DNA from: Candidatus Saccharimonadota bacterium
GTDB taxonomy: Bacteria; Patescibacteriota; Saccharimonadia; Saccharimonadales; Saccharimonadaceae
Assembly: GCA_017511205.1 (NCBI GenBank)
Contig: JAFWLE010000004.1
Location: forward strand, 42,183 to 106,182
DNA: 64,000 nt
Reading direction: 5' to 3'
Positions 41,137 through 49,314 of the stretch are shown piece by piece. The notes under the pieces are model-generated. The model was not told the DNA's origin and searched no databases. It saw only the letters and a program-made list of their open reading frames with translations. Position 1 is the first letter of the stretch. Each line of letters starts with the position of its first letter. The translations under genes and the position numbers were made by a program.

Positions 41137-41741
41137 TCAAACTTTTTTGCGGCGAAGACCGTATCAAAGCTAAAAAGGCCATCGCAGATTTTCTTGGTTC
41201 AAATTATGAAGTTATCGAAGGTGGCGAATTGGTCCCCACAGATCTTCCTAGCCTTTTTCTTGGCCAGTCGCTTTTTGAAAAAACTCGCCAGATTTTGATT
41301 CAGGATTTATCTGCCAATAAACCAGTCTTCGATGAATTACCGAAGTATTTAGACACTCCGCATAAAGTTGCTATTTTGGAATTAAAACTAGATAAACGCT
41401 CTAGCACATATAAATCTCTTCAAGGCAAAGTTGAAATCCGAGATTTTCCGCTTCCCAAAGATCCTAATCTTAATCTCGTTTTTGGTATCTACCGCACCGC
41501 CAAAACTGATGGCAAAAAAGCCGTCGCCATGCTCGAAAAAATCAAATCTGAGGAAGATCCTATTATGTTTTTTGGTTTACTCGCTTCGCAAGCTATCAAA
41601 GATTTTAGTTTAAGGCAGGGAATCAAAGAAAAAAGAGCTCTAAAAGAGCTCTCCGATCTAGATATTAAACTCAAAACTACTTCTTTTCAGCCTTGGCTTT
41701 TGATTGAGTCGTTTTTGCTACGGCTTTCGTCGCTTCAGTAG
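41133..41741 (+). CDS. holA: DNA polymerase III delta subunit
   Basis: The 202-residue product starts MIKLFCGEDRIKAKKAIADF, the usual N-terminal pattern of HolA (fold with the clamp-binding LFLGQSLFEKTRQILIQDLS). The middle and collar regions follow (EDPIMFFGLLASQAIKDFSL ... SFQPWLLIESFLLRLS). It is much shorter than E. coli delta (343 residues). It opens the sliding clamp in the clamp loader. Its last 65 bases overlap the convergent rpsT gene, an unusually long antisense overlap between two conserved genes. Confidence 0.85.
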   Translation: MIKLFCGEDRIKAKKAIADFLGSNYEVIEGGELVPTDLPSLFLGQSLFEKTRQILIQDLSANKPVFDELPKYLDTPHKVAILELKLDKRSSTYKSLQGKVEIRDFPLPKDPNLNLVFGIYRTAKTDGKKAVAMLEKIKSEEDPIMFFGLLASQAIKDFSLRQGIKEKRALKELSDLDIKLKTTSFQPWLLIESFLLRLSSLQ

Positions 41742-42054
41742 CTGGCTTTTTAGCAGCAGGTTTCTTAGTAGCAACTTTAGCAACAGGCTTCTTTGCCTTT
41801 TTCTCTAACTTCACCCCAGCTTCTTTTGCCATCTCAGCAAGTTTGGCTTTACGCCTAGAAGCAGTGTTTTTCTTCAACAAATCCTTCTTCACAGCCTTAT
41901 CATACTCTGACTGAGCCTTAGCAAAATTCTCAGCTGTCGGCTTCGACTTAAAAGCTTTGAGTGCAAGCTTTATATCTTTCTTAATTTGTTCGTTATGCTC
42001 GGTTCGCTTTTCAGCTTGCCTTGCAGCCTTTTTGGCAGACTTAATAATCGGCAT
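41677..42054 (-). CDS. rpsT: Small ribosomal subunit protein bS20 with long basic tail
   Basis: Residues 1 to about 85 are bS20 (MPIIKSAKKAARQAEKRTEH, NTASRRKAKLAEMAKEAG). Residues 86-125 form an Ala/Lys/Pro tail (KPVAKVATKKPAAKKPATEA) that resembles histone H1-like C-termini and is absent in most bS20. Much of that tail is the part encoded opposite the holA 3' end. bS20 binds 16S rRNA at the foot of the subunit; the tail may extend rRNA contact. Confidence 0.93.
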   Translation of the reverse strand: MPIIKSAKKAARQAEKRTEHNEQIKKDIKLALKAFKSKPTAENFAKAQSEYDKAVKKDLLKKNTASRRKAKLAEMAKEAGVKLEKKAKKPVAKVATKKPAAKKPATEATKAVAKTTQSKAKAEKK

Positions 42055-42180
42055 CTATCTTCCTATTTAGTTAAAAATTAATGACTTTTAATTATTATAC
42101 CTCTTTCTATAAAAAAAGTAAAGAGAAAATCTCTTGCAGTTTTTAAAGGCTTATGCTAACATAAAAATAGAAAGGTAATT

Positions 42181-44235
42181 ATGCCAGATGATAATACTGC
42201 TACACCTACTAATCAGTCTACTGTGCCTACGGCACCTCCTGCTTTCCCATCTTCAGTTTCTACTCCGTCTGATTCTTCGGCTCCCGCCTCCGCGCCAGCC
42301 CCTGCAGAGCCTACTACACCACCGGCTTCATCAGAGCCTGCCGCATCACCAGATGAAACAGCAGTTCCATCTGCAGATGATACCATCGTAGACCCCACTG
42401 TCCTCCCGGACGTTCCAGCAAAAGAAAAATCTGCACCTAGCTCAGCCAGGGAAGCAGTTGTTGAAAAAATTGCTGAGGCACACAATGTTTTGATTGCTTT
42501 ATCTAGCGATCCATCAGTAGATGAAATGGCTGCAGCTATCGGTCTGTCACTCTTCCTCGACAAACTTGGTAAACGTGCTACCGCCATTTATTCCGGTGCC
42601 ACTCCTAATGCTCTAGAATTTCTAAAACCGGAAGAAACATTTGAGCCGACTGCTGATACTCTCCAGGATTTCGTAATTGCCATCAACAAGGACAAAGCTG
42701 ACCATCTTCGTTACAAACTCGACGGCGATTTCGTCAAAATCTTCGTTACACCGTACAAAACTCGCATTACCGAGGAAGATTTTGAGTTTTCATACGGTGA
42801 TTACAACGTTGATCTCGTAATTGCGCTTGATGTAGCAAATGGCATTGATTTAGATTCAGCTTTACGTGAGCATGGTCGTATTATGCACGATGCTGTAATA
42901 ATTAATGTTACTACTAGCAAACCCGGCAAATTTGGCGAAATTGAATGGAGCGACAAAACCGCAAGTTCTGTTTCAGAAATGATTGCCTCTTTGCTCTTCA
43001 GCATCAAAGGTGACTTCAAAATTGAAAAAGACGAAGCTACCGCTTTCCTCACCGGTATTGTTGCCGCTACCAATCGTTTTTCCAATGCTACTACTACTCC
43101 AGAAACTATGAGAATTGCCTCTAAGCTAATGGATTGTGGTGCAAATCAACAATTAGTATCTAAGAATATCACTTCGGATATCGAAAATGAGTTCTATGCA
43201 CTAGCTGCCAAGCAAAAACCTAAAGCTGACCAGGATCCGACCAAACTTGACATTGAGCACGACGGAGAAAAGAACGTTGACGAAAGCAAAGAAGTGAACG
43301 CTACCGTCACTGAGAAAGAGAGCACGCTCCTAGAAGACTTGAAGGCGGCCGAGGCAAGTTTAGCTCAAGCCGGCGCAGAAACTACTAATCCAGAATCTAG
43401 CCATACTTTTAAAATCGAAAACGGAGCCGAAGTAGCCGAGCCAGCCTCTTTAAACACTCCAGATATTTCAACTCCAGATTTAGCTCCAGCTTCGGAGTCA
43501 GGATCATCAGACGAGCCAAAAGCATCTGAAACCTTAGACACCCCCAAAATGGTAATCGAACCTCCAGCAGGCTTAGAGACACCAGAAACTCCAAAAGTTT
43601 CGGAGGCTCCAGAAGTTCCAGAGACTCCAGATGACTCAGAAACTTCAAAGGCACCAGAAGAGCCAGAAGAACCAGAGAAACCAGTTTTGCAACCAACAGC
43701 ATCGTTTGAGACACCAGAATCCTCATCAGGTGCAGAAACTGAAGAAGCTAACGTTGATAGTGCTAGCCCTGATGATACCATAGATAATCCTGAAAAAGTA
43801 CTTCAACCTTCAGCCGAATTAAATAATGATTTAGCTTCTGGTAATCTCGAAGCTGATCAAAACAAATATGGCCAGATGCTAGAGGATGCCTTAAAAAGCG
43901 CGGACGGTACTCCAGACATTCCGACCTTCCCAGAAGGGAACCCAGCTACCGCTAGCACTCCAAGCGTACCAGACAATCCCGAGATTAATGGTGTGCCAGA
44001 AATGAATTACATGCCTATGCCAGGCGAAGAGGTTTTACCACCTCCACCCACCCCACCAATTGATATGTCAGGCAGCTCTATTTCAGACTCTATGCCTAGT
44101 TCCACACCAGAGCCTATAAATCAGCCGATTGAACCGACTACATCAGCTTCGGAACCAGCGCCAGCTGAACCTCAACCAGTTGCATCATCTTCATCAGCCT
44201 CTGACCCCGCCGCTTTTAAAATCCCCGGCATGTAG
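42181..44235 (+). CDS. DHH-phosphoesterase-like protein with long Pro/Glu/Ser tail
   Basis: The 684 residues begin with a Pro/Ala/Ser-rich stretch (1-75), then a domain at about 90-345 with the NrnA/RecJ-like layout: NVLIALSSDPSVDEMAAAIG in place of the DHH-family N/HxDxDxxGS motif, DLVIALDVANG, and VINVTTSKPG where the DHH triad should be. The catalytic acidic and His residues are largely replaced, so it looks like a pseudoenzyme. Residues 380-684 are a low-complexity Pro/Glu/Ser region rich in PETPKVSEAPEVPE-type repeats. GAAAGG precedes the ATG. Confidence 0.7.
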   Translation: MPDDNTATPTNQSTVPTAPPAFPSSVSTPSDSSAPASAPAPAEPTTPPASSEPAASPDETAVPSADDTIVDPTVLPDVPAKEKSAPSSAREAVVEKIAEAHNVLIALSSDPSVDEMAAAIGLSLFLDKLGKRATAIYSGATPNALEFLKPEETFEPTADTLQDFVIAINKDKADHLRYKLDGDFVKIFVTPYKTRITEEDFEFSYGDYNVDLVIALDVANGIDLDSALREHGRIMHDAVIINVTTSKPGKFGEIEWSDKTASSVSEMIASLLFSIKGDFKIEKDEATAFLTGIVAATNRFSNATTTPETMRIASKLMDCGANQQLVSKNITSDIENEFYALAAKQKPKADQDPTKLDIEHDGEKNVDESKEVNATVTEKESTLLEDLKAAEASLAQAGAETTNPESSHTFKIENGAEVAEPASLNTPDISTPDLAPASESGSSDEPKASETLDTPKMVIEPPAGLETPETPKVSEAPEVPETPDDSETSKAPEEPEEPEKPVLQPTASFETPESSSGAETEEANVDSASPDDTIDNPEKVLQPSAELNNDLASGNLEADQNKYGQMLEDALKSADGTPDIPTFPEGNPATASTPSVPDNPEINGVPEMNYMPMPGEEVLPPPPTPPIDMSGSSISDSMPSSTPEPINQPIEPTTSASEPAPAEPQPVASSSSASDPAAFKIPGM

Positions 44236-44275
44236 ATCCGACGAGGCTCGCACCGAGCGAAGCGAGGTCCGAGAC
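44226..44275. repeat. Partial copy of tRNA-Asp 3' end joined to GC-rich palindrome
   Basis: GATCCGACGAGGCTCG is repeated exactly inside tRNA-Asp at 44321-44336. It is followed by CGAGCGAAGCGAGG, wording similar to the argS inserts. The segment begins at the stop of the preceding gene. Confidence 0.7.
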
Positions 44276-44290
44276 CCGCTTTTTGATACG

Positions 44291-44311
44291 AAAAAAGCCC
44301 GAAGGGCTTTT
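44291..44311 (-). terminator. Terminator of tRNA-Asp
   Basis: The minus-strand hairpin AAGCCC-TTC-GGGCTT is followed by TTTT; on the plus strand it can also stop the upstream gene. Confidence 0.85.
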
Positions 44312-44315
44312 GAAA

Positions 44316-44393
44316 TGGCGGATCCGACGAGGCTCGAACTCGCGACCTCTGCCGTGACAGGGCAGCGCTCTAAACCAACTGAGCTACGAATCC
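44316..44393 (-). tRNA. tRNA-Asp (anticodon GTC)
   Basis: The acceptor GGATTCG pairs with CGGATCC (one T-G pair). The D arm is GCTC/GAGC, the anticodon arm CTGCC-CTGTCAC-GGCAG gives GTC, and the T arm is GCGAG-TTCGAGC-CTCGT (one G-T pair), with CCA encoded. All cloverleaf arms are complete. Confidence 0.94.
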
Positions 44394-44458
44394 ACTACCT
44401 ACATTATATATTATTTCACCAAAATTACAACCCCCTTGTTATTTTCACCGCTGTATGA

Positions 44459-44464
44459 TATAAT
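44459..44464 (+). promoter_or_regulatory. -10 box for rpsU
   Basis: ATGATATAAT (extended -10) ends 9 bases before ATG 44474, leaving a leader of about two to three bases. Confidence 0.55.
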
Positions 44465-44473
44465 TATACCAAT

Positions 44474-44692
44474 ATGGCTATTAAAGTAACTAGAAAAGAT
44501 CAGGGAGAAGCCAACGAAAACATCATTCGTCGCTTCAACCGCAAAGTCCTTCAAAGCGGTATGATGCCCTTAAAGAAGTCGCAAATGCGTTTTGCTAAAC
44601 CGGTTTCCAAGCGCGAACGTCGCCTCAAAGCAATCATCCGCGAGGCGCGCAAGGCCGAAAAGACCGAGCGTATCAAGTTAGGACTTAAGTAA
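44474..44692 (+). CDS. rpsU: Small ribosomal subunit protein bS21
   Basis: The 72 residues match bS21: MAIKVTRKDQGEANENIIRR, FNRKVLQSGMMPLKKSQMRF and a basic helix ending REARKAEKTERIK. bS21 lies near the anti-Shine-Dalgarno sequence and affects initiation. The gene is monocistronic, with its own -10 box and a terminator starting at its stop codon. Confidence 0.93.
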   Translation: MAIKVTRKDQGEANENIIRRFNRKVLQSGMMPLKKSQMRFAKPVSKRERRLKAIIREARKAEKTERIKLGLK

Positions 44693-44717
44693 AATATCCC
44701 CTCAGGGGGATATTTTT
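44691..44717 (+). terminator. Rho-independent terminator after rpsU
   Basis: The hairpin AAATATCCCC/GGGGGATATTT is followed by TT. Confidence 0.85.
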
Positions 44718-44746
44718 GTATGCTATAATAATACCAAAGGAGATTT

Positions 44747-45340
44747 ATGATTATATTATTTGGCCTGGCTGGGTCAGGCAAAGGCACCCAGGGCAAAGCT
44801 TTATCGGAAATTTTTGGCTGGAAGTGGCTTTCGGTCGGCCAAGTTATTCGCAATACTGGCGTCTATGACAAGATTACGAATAGTGGCAAATTAGTCCCAG
44901 ACGAAGAGGTAATTAAGCTTATGGATAAGCAAATAGAAAAAGCTGAAGACGAAGGTTTCGACGTGATTTTGGACGGTTATCCGAGGAGCGAAACTCAAGC
45001 CAAATATTTGGTAGAAACTAAGGAAAACGACCTAGACGGTGCCATCATCCTTGAAGTACCAAAAGAAGAATTATACAAAAGGTTAGAACTCCGTGGTCGT
45101 GAAGACGACCAAGAAAAATCTAGTATCGACCGTCGCTTCGAAATCTTTGAACAAAATATTAGTTCAATTTTACCTCTGTTCGAAGCCCACAATATCCCCA
45201 TTGAACGCGTGAATGGCTTAGGCCCTATCCACGAAGTGACAGGCCGGCTTATAAATGTAGTTAAACAGTTTAGGCCAGACGCTACTGAGCAATTAAGTGA
45301 CGTCAACGGCGGAGAGATTGAAAAAAGTTATGGCGAATAA
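44747..45340 (+). CDS. adk: Adenylate kinase
   Basis: The 197 residues begin with P-loop LFGLAGSGKGTQGKAL. They have the NMP-binding DGYPRSETQAKYL (usually DGFPR) and the lid arginines in KRLELRGREDDQEKSSIDRR, with a short lid lacking zinc cysteines. It equilibrates AMP, ADP and ATP. AAAGGAG precedes the ATG. The 3' end overlaps the map gene by 11 bases, the adk-map order common in bacteria. Confidence 0.93.
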   Translation: MIILFGLAGSGKGTQGKALSEIFGWKWLSVGQVIRNTGVYDKITNSGKLVPDEEVIKLMDKQIEKAEDEGFDVILDGYPRSETQAKYLVETKENDLDGAIILEVPKEELYKRLELRGREDDQEKSSIDRRFEIFEQNISSILPLFEAHNIPIERVNGLGPIHEVTGRLINVVKQFRPDATEQLSDVNGGEIEKSYGE

Positions 45341-46124
45341 TAAAGGAATTATCAATATCGAAACCGCTTCGCGTGCCGAAGTTGATCAAAAGATTGCCAT
45401 CATGCGCGAATGTGGCAAAATTCATGGTCAGCTCTTTAAGGATTTAAGGGACTACGTCAAACCTGGTATGACCGGTAAAGAAATTGATGCCTGGGTAAGA
45501 AAAGAAGTCGTGAGGCGTGGCGGCAAAGTAGCCTACGATATGCTAGAAGAAGACTTCCCAGGAGCCATTTGCATTTCAATCAACGATCAATTGGTTCATG
45601 GCGCTCCTACTGATGAGCCACTTGAAGTTGGCGACAAGGTCTCGTTTGATTTGGACATTTATTACAAAGGTTATTTTACTGATTCTGCCTTTACTATGCT
45701 AGTAGGCGGTACTGGTTCGCCTGCCATAAAGAAAATGATAGAAGTCACCGAAGATTCTATGTGGGAGGGAATTGCTCAAGTTAAACCTGGCGCTCACATC
45801 GGTGATATTGGCCACGCTGTTGAAAAAGTTCTCCGTAAGAATCATTTAGGTGTGATAGAGAATTACATCGGCCATGGCATTGGAAAAAGCATGCACGAAG
45901 AGCCCGAAGTCCCAAATTATGGCAAAAAAGGCCACGGCTACAAGTTAGTTGAAGGCGATACCATTTGCATCGAGCCAATGTCTTGCCTTGGTAAACCAGC
46001 AAATTATGTTGATAAAGACGACAACTGGACCGTCAAGATGAAAGACGGTTCTATCGGCTGCCACTGCGAGCACACCGTTCTCGTTACCCACGATGGTTAC
46101 GAAGTATTAACATTGCCAGAATAA
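45330..46124 (+). CDS. map: Methionine aminopeptidase type I
   Basis: The start at 45330 is preferred because GGAGAG lies upstream and the longer frame is buried in adk. The 264-residue enzyme shows the five metal ligands: Asp in SFDLDIYYKGYFTDSAF (two), His in YIGHGIGKSMHEEPEVPNYG, Glu in CIEPMS and Glu in CEHTVLVT. It removes N-terminal formyl-derived Met. With leaderless mRNAs, the initiator Met is also the first transcribed codon. Confidence 0.96.
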   Translation: MANNKGIINIETASRAEVDQKIAIMRECGKIHGQLFKDLRDYVKPGMTGKEIDAWVRKEVVRRGGKVAYDMLEEDFPGAICISINDQLVHGAPTDEPLEVGDKVSFDLDIYYKGYFTDSAFTMLVGGTGSPAIKKMIEVTEDSMWEGIAQVKPGAHIGDIGHAVEKVLRKNHLGVIENYIGHGIGKSMHEEPEVPNYGKKGHGYKLVEGDTICIEPMSCLGKPANYVDKDDNWTVKMKDGSIGCHCEHTVLVTHDGYEVLTLPE

Positions 46125-46130
46125 TTGTGC

Positions 46131-46136
46131 TATAAT
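46131..46136 (+). promoter_or_regulatory. -10 box for ftsA
   Basis: TGCTATAAT ends 6 bases before ATG 46143. The longer frame's MCYNKL is translated promoter. Confidence 0.7.
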
Positions 46137-46142
46137 AAACTT

Positions 46143-47372
46143 ATGGATAACGACAATCGTTTTGTTACAGGACTTGATGTCGGCACCGAAAACGTTCGTG
46201 CCGTGATTGCTAGTATCGATAAAGATGGTAAAGTCGCCATAGTCGGTTTCAATGAAGGTAAATCCGTTGGTATGCGAAAGGGTATTCCAGCTAATCTAGT
46301 TGGTCCTGCTGAGGCGATTGATCGGATGCTTGGCGATGCCGAGCGGATGGGCGGCTATGATGTGCGCTCTGCTTACGTTTCCATTAACGGCTCCACTGTA
46401 ATTTCCACACAGACCGAAGGCATGATTGCTGTAGGTGCCGTTGAACACGAAATTGACGAAAATGATTTAAATCGCGTAGAAGATGTCGCCGTTTCTGGTC
46501 GCATCCCTGCAAATCGCGATGTTTTGGATGTTGTTCCGCTCGAATATGCCCTCGACGGACAAGGCGGTATCAAGGATCCGCTTGGTATGGCCGGAGCTCG
46601 TCTAGAAATGCGTGCCAATGTGATTTCTGCTCTCACTCCTAATTGCGAGAATCTTAAAAAAGCCACTCAAACTGCCGACGTCCAGGCTCTTCGCTTAGTT
46701 CCTACAGCTGTGGCTGCGGCAAAGGCCGTGCTAGATGAGCGTCAAAAGGAAAATGGTGTTGCCGTAGTAGACCTAGGCGCTGCCACAACTTCTATCGCTA
46801 TCTACGAGGAGGGCGATTTGCAGTATGTTGGTGTTGTCCCAGTCGGTTCCAATAATATTACCAATGATCTAGCTATTGTTCTTGCAATCGAGCCTGAGCT
46901 AGCCGAAGAAATCAAAACTCGCTTTGTGACTGGAGATTTTGGTTCCAATAAGAGTATCGCCATCAAAGTAGGGAAGCACGGCGAGCGCACTTTTGAACGC
47001 AAAGAAGTTGAAGATGTCGTTAAAGCTCGTCTCGAAGAGATTTTCGGTGAAGTCCGTAAAAAACTCAAAAGTGCCAAATATGATCAACGCTTACCAGAGG
47101 GTATTATCTTGACTGGTGGCGGTGCCAACATGCGTGATATAGAACTATTTGCGAAACTTTGTCTTGAAGCTTCCGTTAAAATTGGCATTCCAGAAAAGCT
47201 CGACGGCGTAGCCAATGCCGTCGCTAAACCCGAATTTGCCGTTTCCGTAGGCTTAGCCATTCTCGCCGCTGAAGACAGTCGTTATGAAGAACCATCTGGT
47301 AAAAAATCCAAGAAATCCAAAAAAGCCAAGAAATCCAGCGGCCTCTTCAAAAAGCTTTTTAGCAAGTTTTAA
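46143..47372 (+). CDS. ftsA: Cell division protein FtsA
   Basis: The 409 residues have the actin-like fold with the 1C subdomain: FVTGLDVGTENVRAVIASI (phosphate 1), VAVVDLGAATTSIAIYEEGD (phosphate 2) and GIILTGGGANMRDIELFA (adenosine). The very basic end KKSKKAKKSSGLFKKLFSKF is the amphipathic membrane-targeting helix. FtsA anchors FtsZ filaments to the membrane. ftsZ follows after 62 bases with its own promoter. Confidence 0.95.
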   Translation: MDNDNRFVTGLDVGTENVRAVIASIDKDGKVAIVGFNEGKSVGMRKGIPANLVGPAEAIDRMLGDAERMGGYDVRSAYVSINGSTVISTQTEGMIAVGAVEHEIDENDLNRVEDVAVSGRIPANRDVLDVVPLEYALDGQGGIKDPLGMAGARLEMRANVISALTPNCENLKKATQTADVQALRLVPTAVAAAKAVLDERQKENGVAVVDLGAATTSIAIYEEGDLQYVGVVPVGSNNITNDLAIVLAIEPELAEEIKTRFVTGDFGSNKSIAIKVGKHGERTFERKEVEDVVKARLEEIFGEVRKKLKSAKYDQRLPEGIILTGGGANMRDIELFAKLCLEASVKIGIPEKLDGVANAVAKPEFAVSVGLAILAAEDSRYEEPSGKKSKKSKKAKKSSGLFKKLFSKF

Positions 47373-47379
47373 AAAACAC

Positions 47380-47408
47380 TTGATAAAAAGAGATATTTGG
47401 TGTATACT
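47380..47408 (+). promoter_or_regulatory. Promoter of ftsZ
   Basis: TTGATA (47380-47385) and TATACT (47403-47408) are 17 bases apart, and an AGCGAGG site precedes the ATG, so ftsZ has a conventional leader. Confidence 0.75.
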
Positions 47409-47434
47409 TAAATCAAATTTAAGCGAGGTAAATT

Positions 47435-48595
47435 ATGCCAGAAGTTAAACCAACAGAGGTGGAAAGTAAAGCAAGTATCAAAGTAGTAGGTGTAGGTGGT
47501 GCCGGTGGTTCTGCAGTTGAGCGCATGAAAGAAGTAGGTCTTTCTGGCGTTGAATTTGTGGCCATCAATACCGATGCCCAGGCGCTCCATCATTCTCCAG
47601 CCGATGTCAAAGTCCATATTGGCAAAGGCTTAGGCGCTGGAGGCGATCCAGAGAAAGGCCGTGAAGCTGCCGAAGAGGGCAGGGAAGCCATTGACAAGGC
47701 TCTAGATGGTGCCGATATGGTCTTCATCACCCTAGGTGCCGGTGGCGGTACTGGTTCCGGTGCTGGTCCAATTGTTGCTGAAGAAGCTAGAAACAAAGAT
47801 ATTTTGACTGTTGGCGTGGCCACTAAACCATTCACTTTTGAAGGTGCCCGTCGCCGAGCCAACGCCGAAGTCGCTATTGATAAGTTAGCTCGCCAAGTTG
47901 ATGCTTTGATTACTATCCCAAACGACCGCCTGCTTCAGACCATCGACCCTCGTACTCCATTACTTGAGACTTTCAAAATTGCTGATGATGTCCTCCGTCA
48001 AGGTGTACAAGGCATTTCCGAACTGATTACTGAGCATTCACTAATTAACCTAGACTTTGCCGATGTTAAAGCCATCATGAAAAACGCCGGCTCCGCCCTC
48101 ATGGGTATTGGCCGAGCCTCAGGTGAGAATCGCGCTGTCATTGCTGCCCAGCAAGCCGTAGAATCCCCGTTAATCGAAGTTAAGATCGAAGGCGCACGTG
48201 GTGTTCTATTCAGCGTAGCTGGTGGTTACGATATGTCTATGAGCGAGGTTCAGGAAGCCGCTGAAGTCATCACTGGTGCAGTTTCACCAGATGCCAATAT
48301 TATCTTTGGTGCTTCCATCCGTCCAGAACTAGAGGATGAGTTAGTTGTTACTGTAGTCGCTACCGGTTTTGATTCTGACTACAGCCAGCCAGAGCCAGTT
48401 CCTGAAGAAACTGAAGAAAAGGCTAAAGATGAAAAACCTTCCCCTGAAGCCAAAGATTTTGCTACTGAAAATAGATCCAACATGTGGGATTCTATCAAAA
48501 ACGAACCAGCTCCAGAACCGGCTCCCGAAGAAGATGATGATTTAGATATTCCGCCTTCTCTCAGAGAGCGTTTGCGAGGCAAAAAGAAGAAATAA
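47435..48595 (+). CDS. ftsZ: Cell division protein FtsZ
   Basis: The 386 residues start IKVVGVGGAGGSAVERM. They include the tubulin signature GAGGGTGSGAGP (G-box), NTDAQAL and the T7 loop NLDFADVKAIM with its catalytic Asp. The C-terminal linker is acidic and the end LDIPPSLRERLRGKKKK contains the conserved peptide that binds FtsA. It assembles the division ring. nrdR follows within 15 bases. Confidence 0.97.
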   Translation: MPEVKPTEVESKASIKVVGVGGAGGSAVERMKEVGLSGVEFVAINTDAQALHHSPADVKVHIGKGLGAGGDPEKGREAAEEGREAIDKALDGADMVFITLGAGGGTGSGAGPIVAEEARNKDILTVGVATKPFTFEGARRRANAEVAIDKLARQVDALITIPNDRLLQTIDPRTPLLETFKIADDVLRQGVQGISELITEHSLINLDFADVKAIMKNAGSALMGIGRASGENRAVIAAQQAVESPLIEVKIEGARGVLFSVAGGYDMSMSEVQEAAEVITGAVSPDANIIFGASIRPELEDELVVTVVATGFDSDYSQPEPVPEETEEKAKDEKPSPEAKDFATENRSNMWDSIKNEPAPEPAPEEDDDLDIPPSLRERLRGKKKK

Positions 48596-48610
48596 TCTAA
48601 GGAGGTGCGG

Positions 48611-49069
48611 GTGGAACGAAATTTCAAAATTGGAGATAGCAAAGTTCTAGAAAGCCGCGAAACTGTAGACGGCAACATGATTAGGCGTCGTCGCGAATCA
48701 CCCGATGGGCATCGTTTTACAACCTACGAACGTATTGAAATGCCACCGCTAACTGTATCAAAGCGCAGCGGTAATAAAGAAATATTTGATCGCGACAAGT
48801 TACTTCTCGCTGTCCGTCGTAGCGTAGGCAAGTTTTTCAATTCTGAGCTAGAAGTTGAAGAAGTCGTGAACAGAGCCTGTGATATTCTATACTCCTATGG
48901 CACCGATGAAATCACCAGTAAGCAGATTGGTGAGGCCGTCCTCGATGTGCTTGCCGAAGTCAATGAAGTAGCCTATGTCCGTTTCGCCTCCGTTTTTCGC
49001 GAATTCAAAACTCTCGAAGATTTCGAGAACATTCTTAAAGAACAAAAGAAGAAAAAATCATGCGCGTAG
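48611..49069 (+). CDS. nrdR: Transcriptional repressor NrdR with degenerate zinc ribbon
   Basis: The GTG start at 48611 is chosen because AAGGAGG ends 5 bases before it; an in-frame GTG at 48605 would overlap that site. The 152-residue protein has DGNMIRRRRES...RFTTYERIE aligned with the NrdR zinc ribbon and an ATP-cone (PPLTVSKRSGNKEIFDRDKL). All four cysteines of the ribbon are missing (positions 3, 6 and the CLKC-type pair, here SPDG). It should sense dATP/ATP and repress ribonucleotide reductase genes. NrdR-type boxes occur at 39525-39573. Confidence 0.93.
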   Translation: MERNFKIGDSKVLESRETVDGNMIRRRRESPDGHRFTTYERIEMPPLTVSKRSGNKEIFDRDKLLLAVRRSVGKFFNSELEVEEVVNRACDILYSYGTDEITSKQIGEAVLDVLAEVNEVAYVRFASVFREFKTLEDFENILKEQKKKKSCA

Positions 49070-49314
49070 TCTGTATCTATCGAGATAATGAGGATTATTC
49101 TAGAACCGTCGACGAGTGGCTAGAAAACATTCGTCGTCAAACTGGTCGCGAAATCGAAACCATGAATCCAGATGAAAACCCTGGTTTCTGTGAATCCTAT
49201 GACGTGGTAGATTATCCCACCATTCTAGTTTTAGGCGACCGTGGTGATGTGCGTGCCAGTTGGCGCGGACGCGATTTGCCACTTATCAACGAAGTCTTGT
49301 ACTATATGATATAA
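49060..49314 (+). CDS. Small thioredoxin-fold protein
   Basis: The 84 residues have a thioredoxin-like pattern: a strand MRVVCIYRDNEDYSR, a helix (TVDEWLENIRRQTG), then CESYDVVDYPTILVLGDRG with the cis-Pro loop. A CxxC active site is absent; single cysteines stand at residues 5 and about 44. It overlaps nrdR by 10 bases. Its last 13 codons (LPLINEVLYYMI and stop) are repeated at 57290-57329 at the other end of the type VII locus, and the stop codon region contains a TATAAT. Confidence 0.75.
   Translation: MRVVCIYRDNEDYSRTVDEWLENIRRQTGREIETMNPDENPGFCESYDVVDYPTILVLGDRGDVRASWRGRDLPLINEVLYYMI

Noticed and set aside
42213..43781. Several minus-strand frames opposite the Pro/Glu/Ser-rich gene
   Set aside because: They are Ser/Gly or Leu mirror images of low-complexity codons and overlap a well-supported plus-strand gene.
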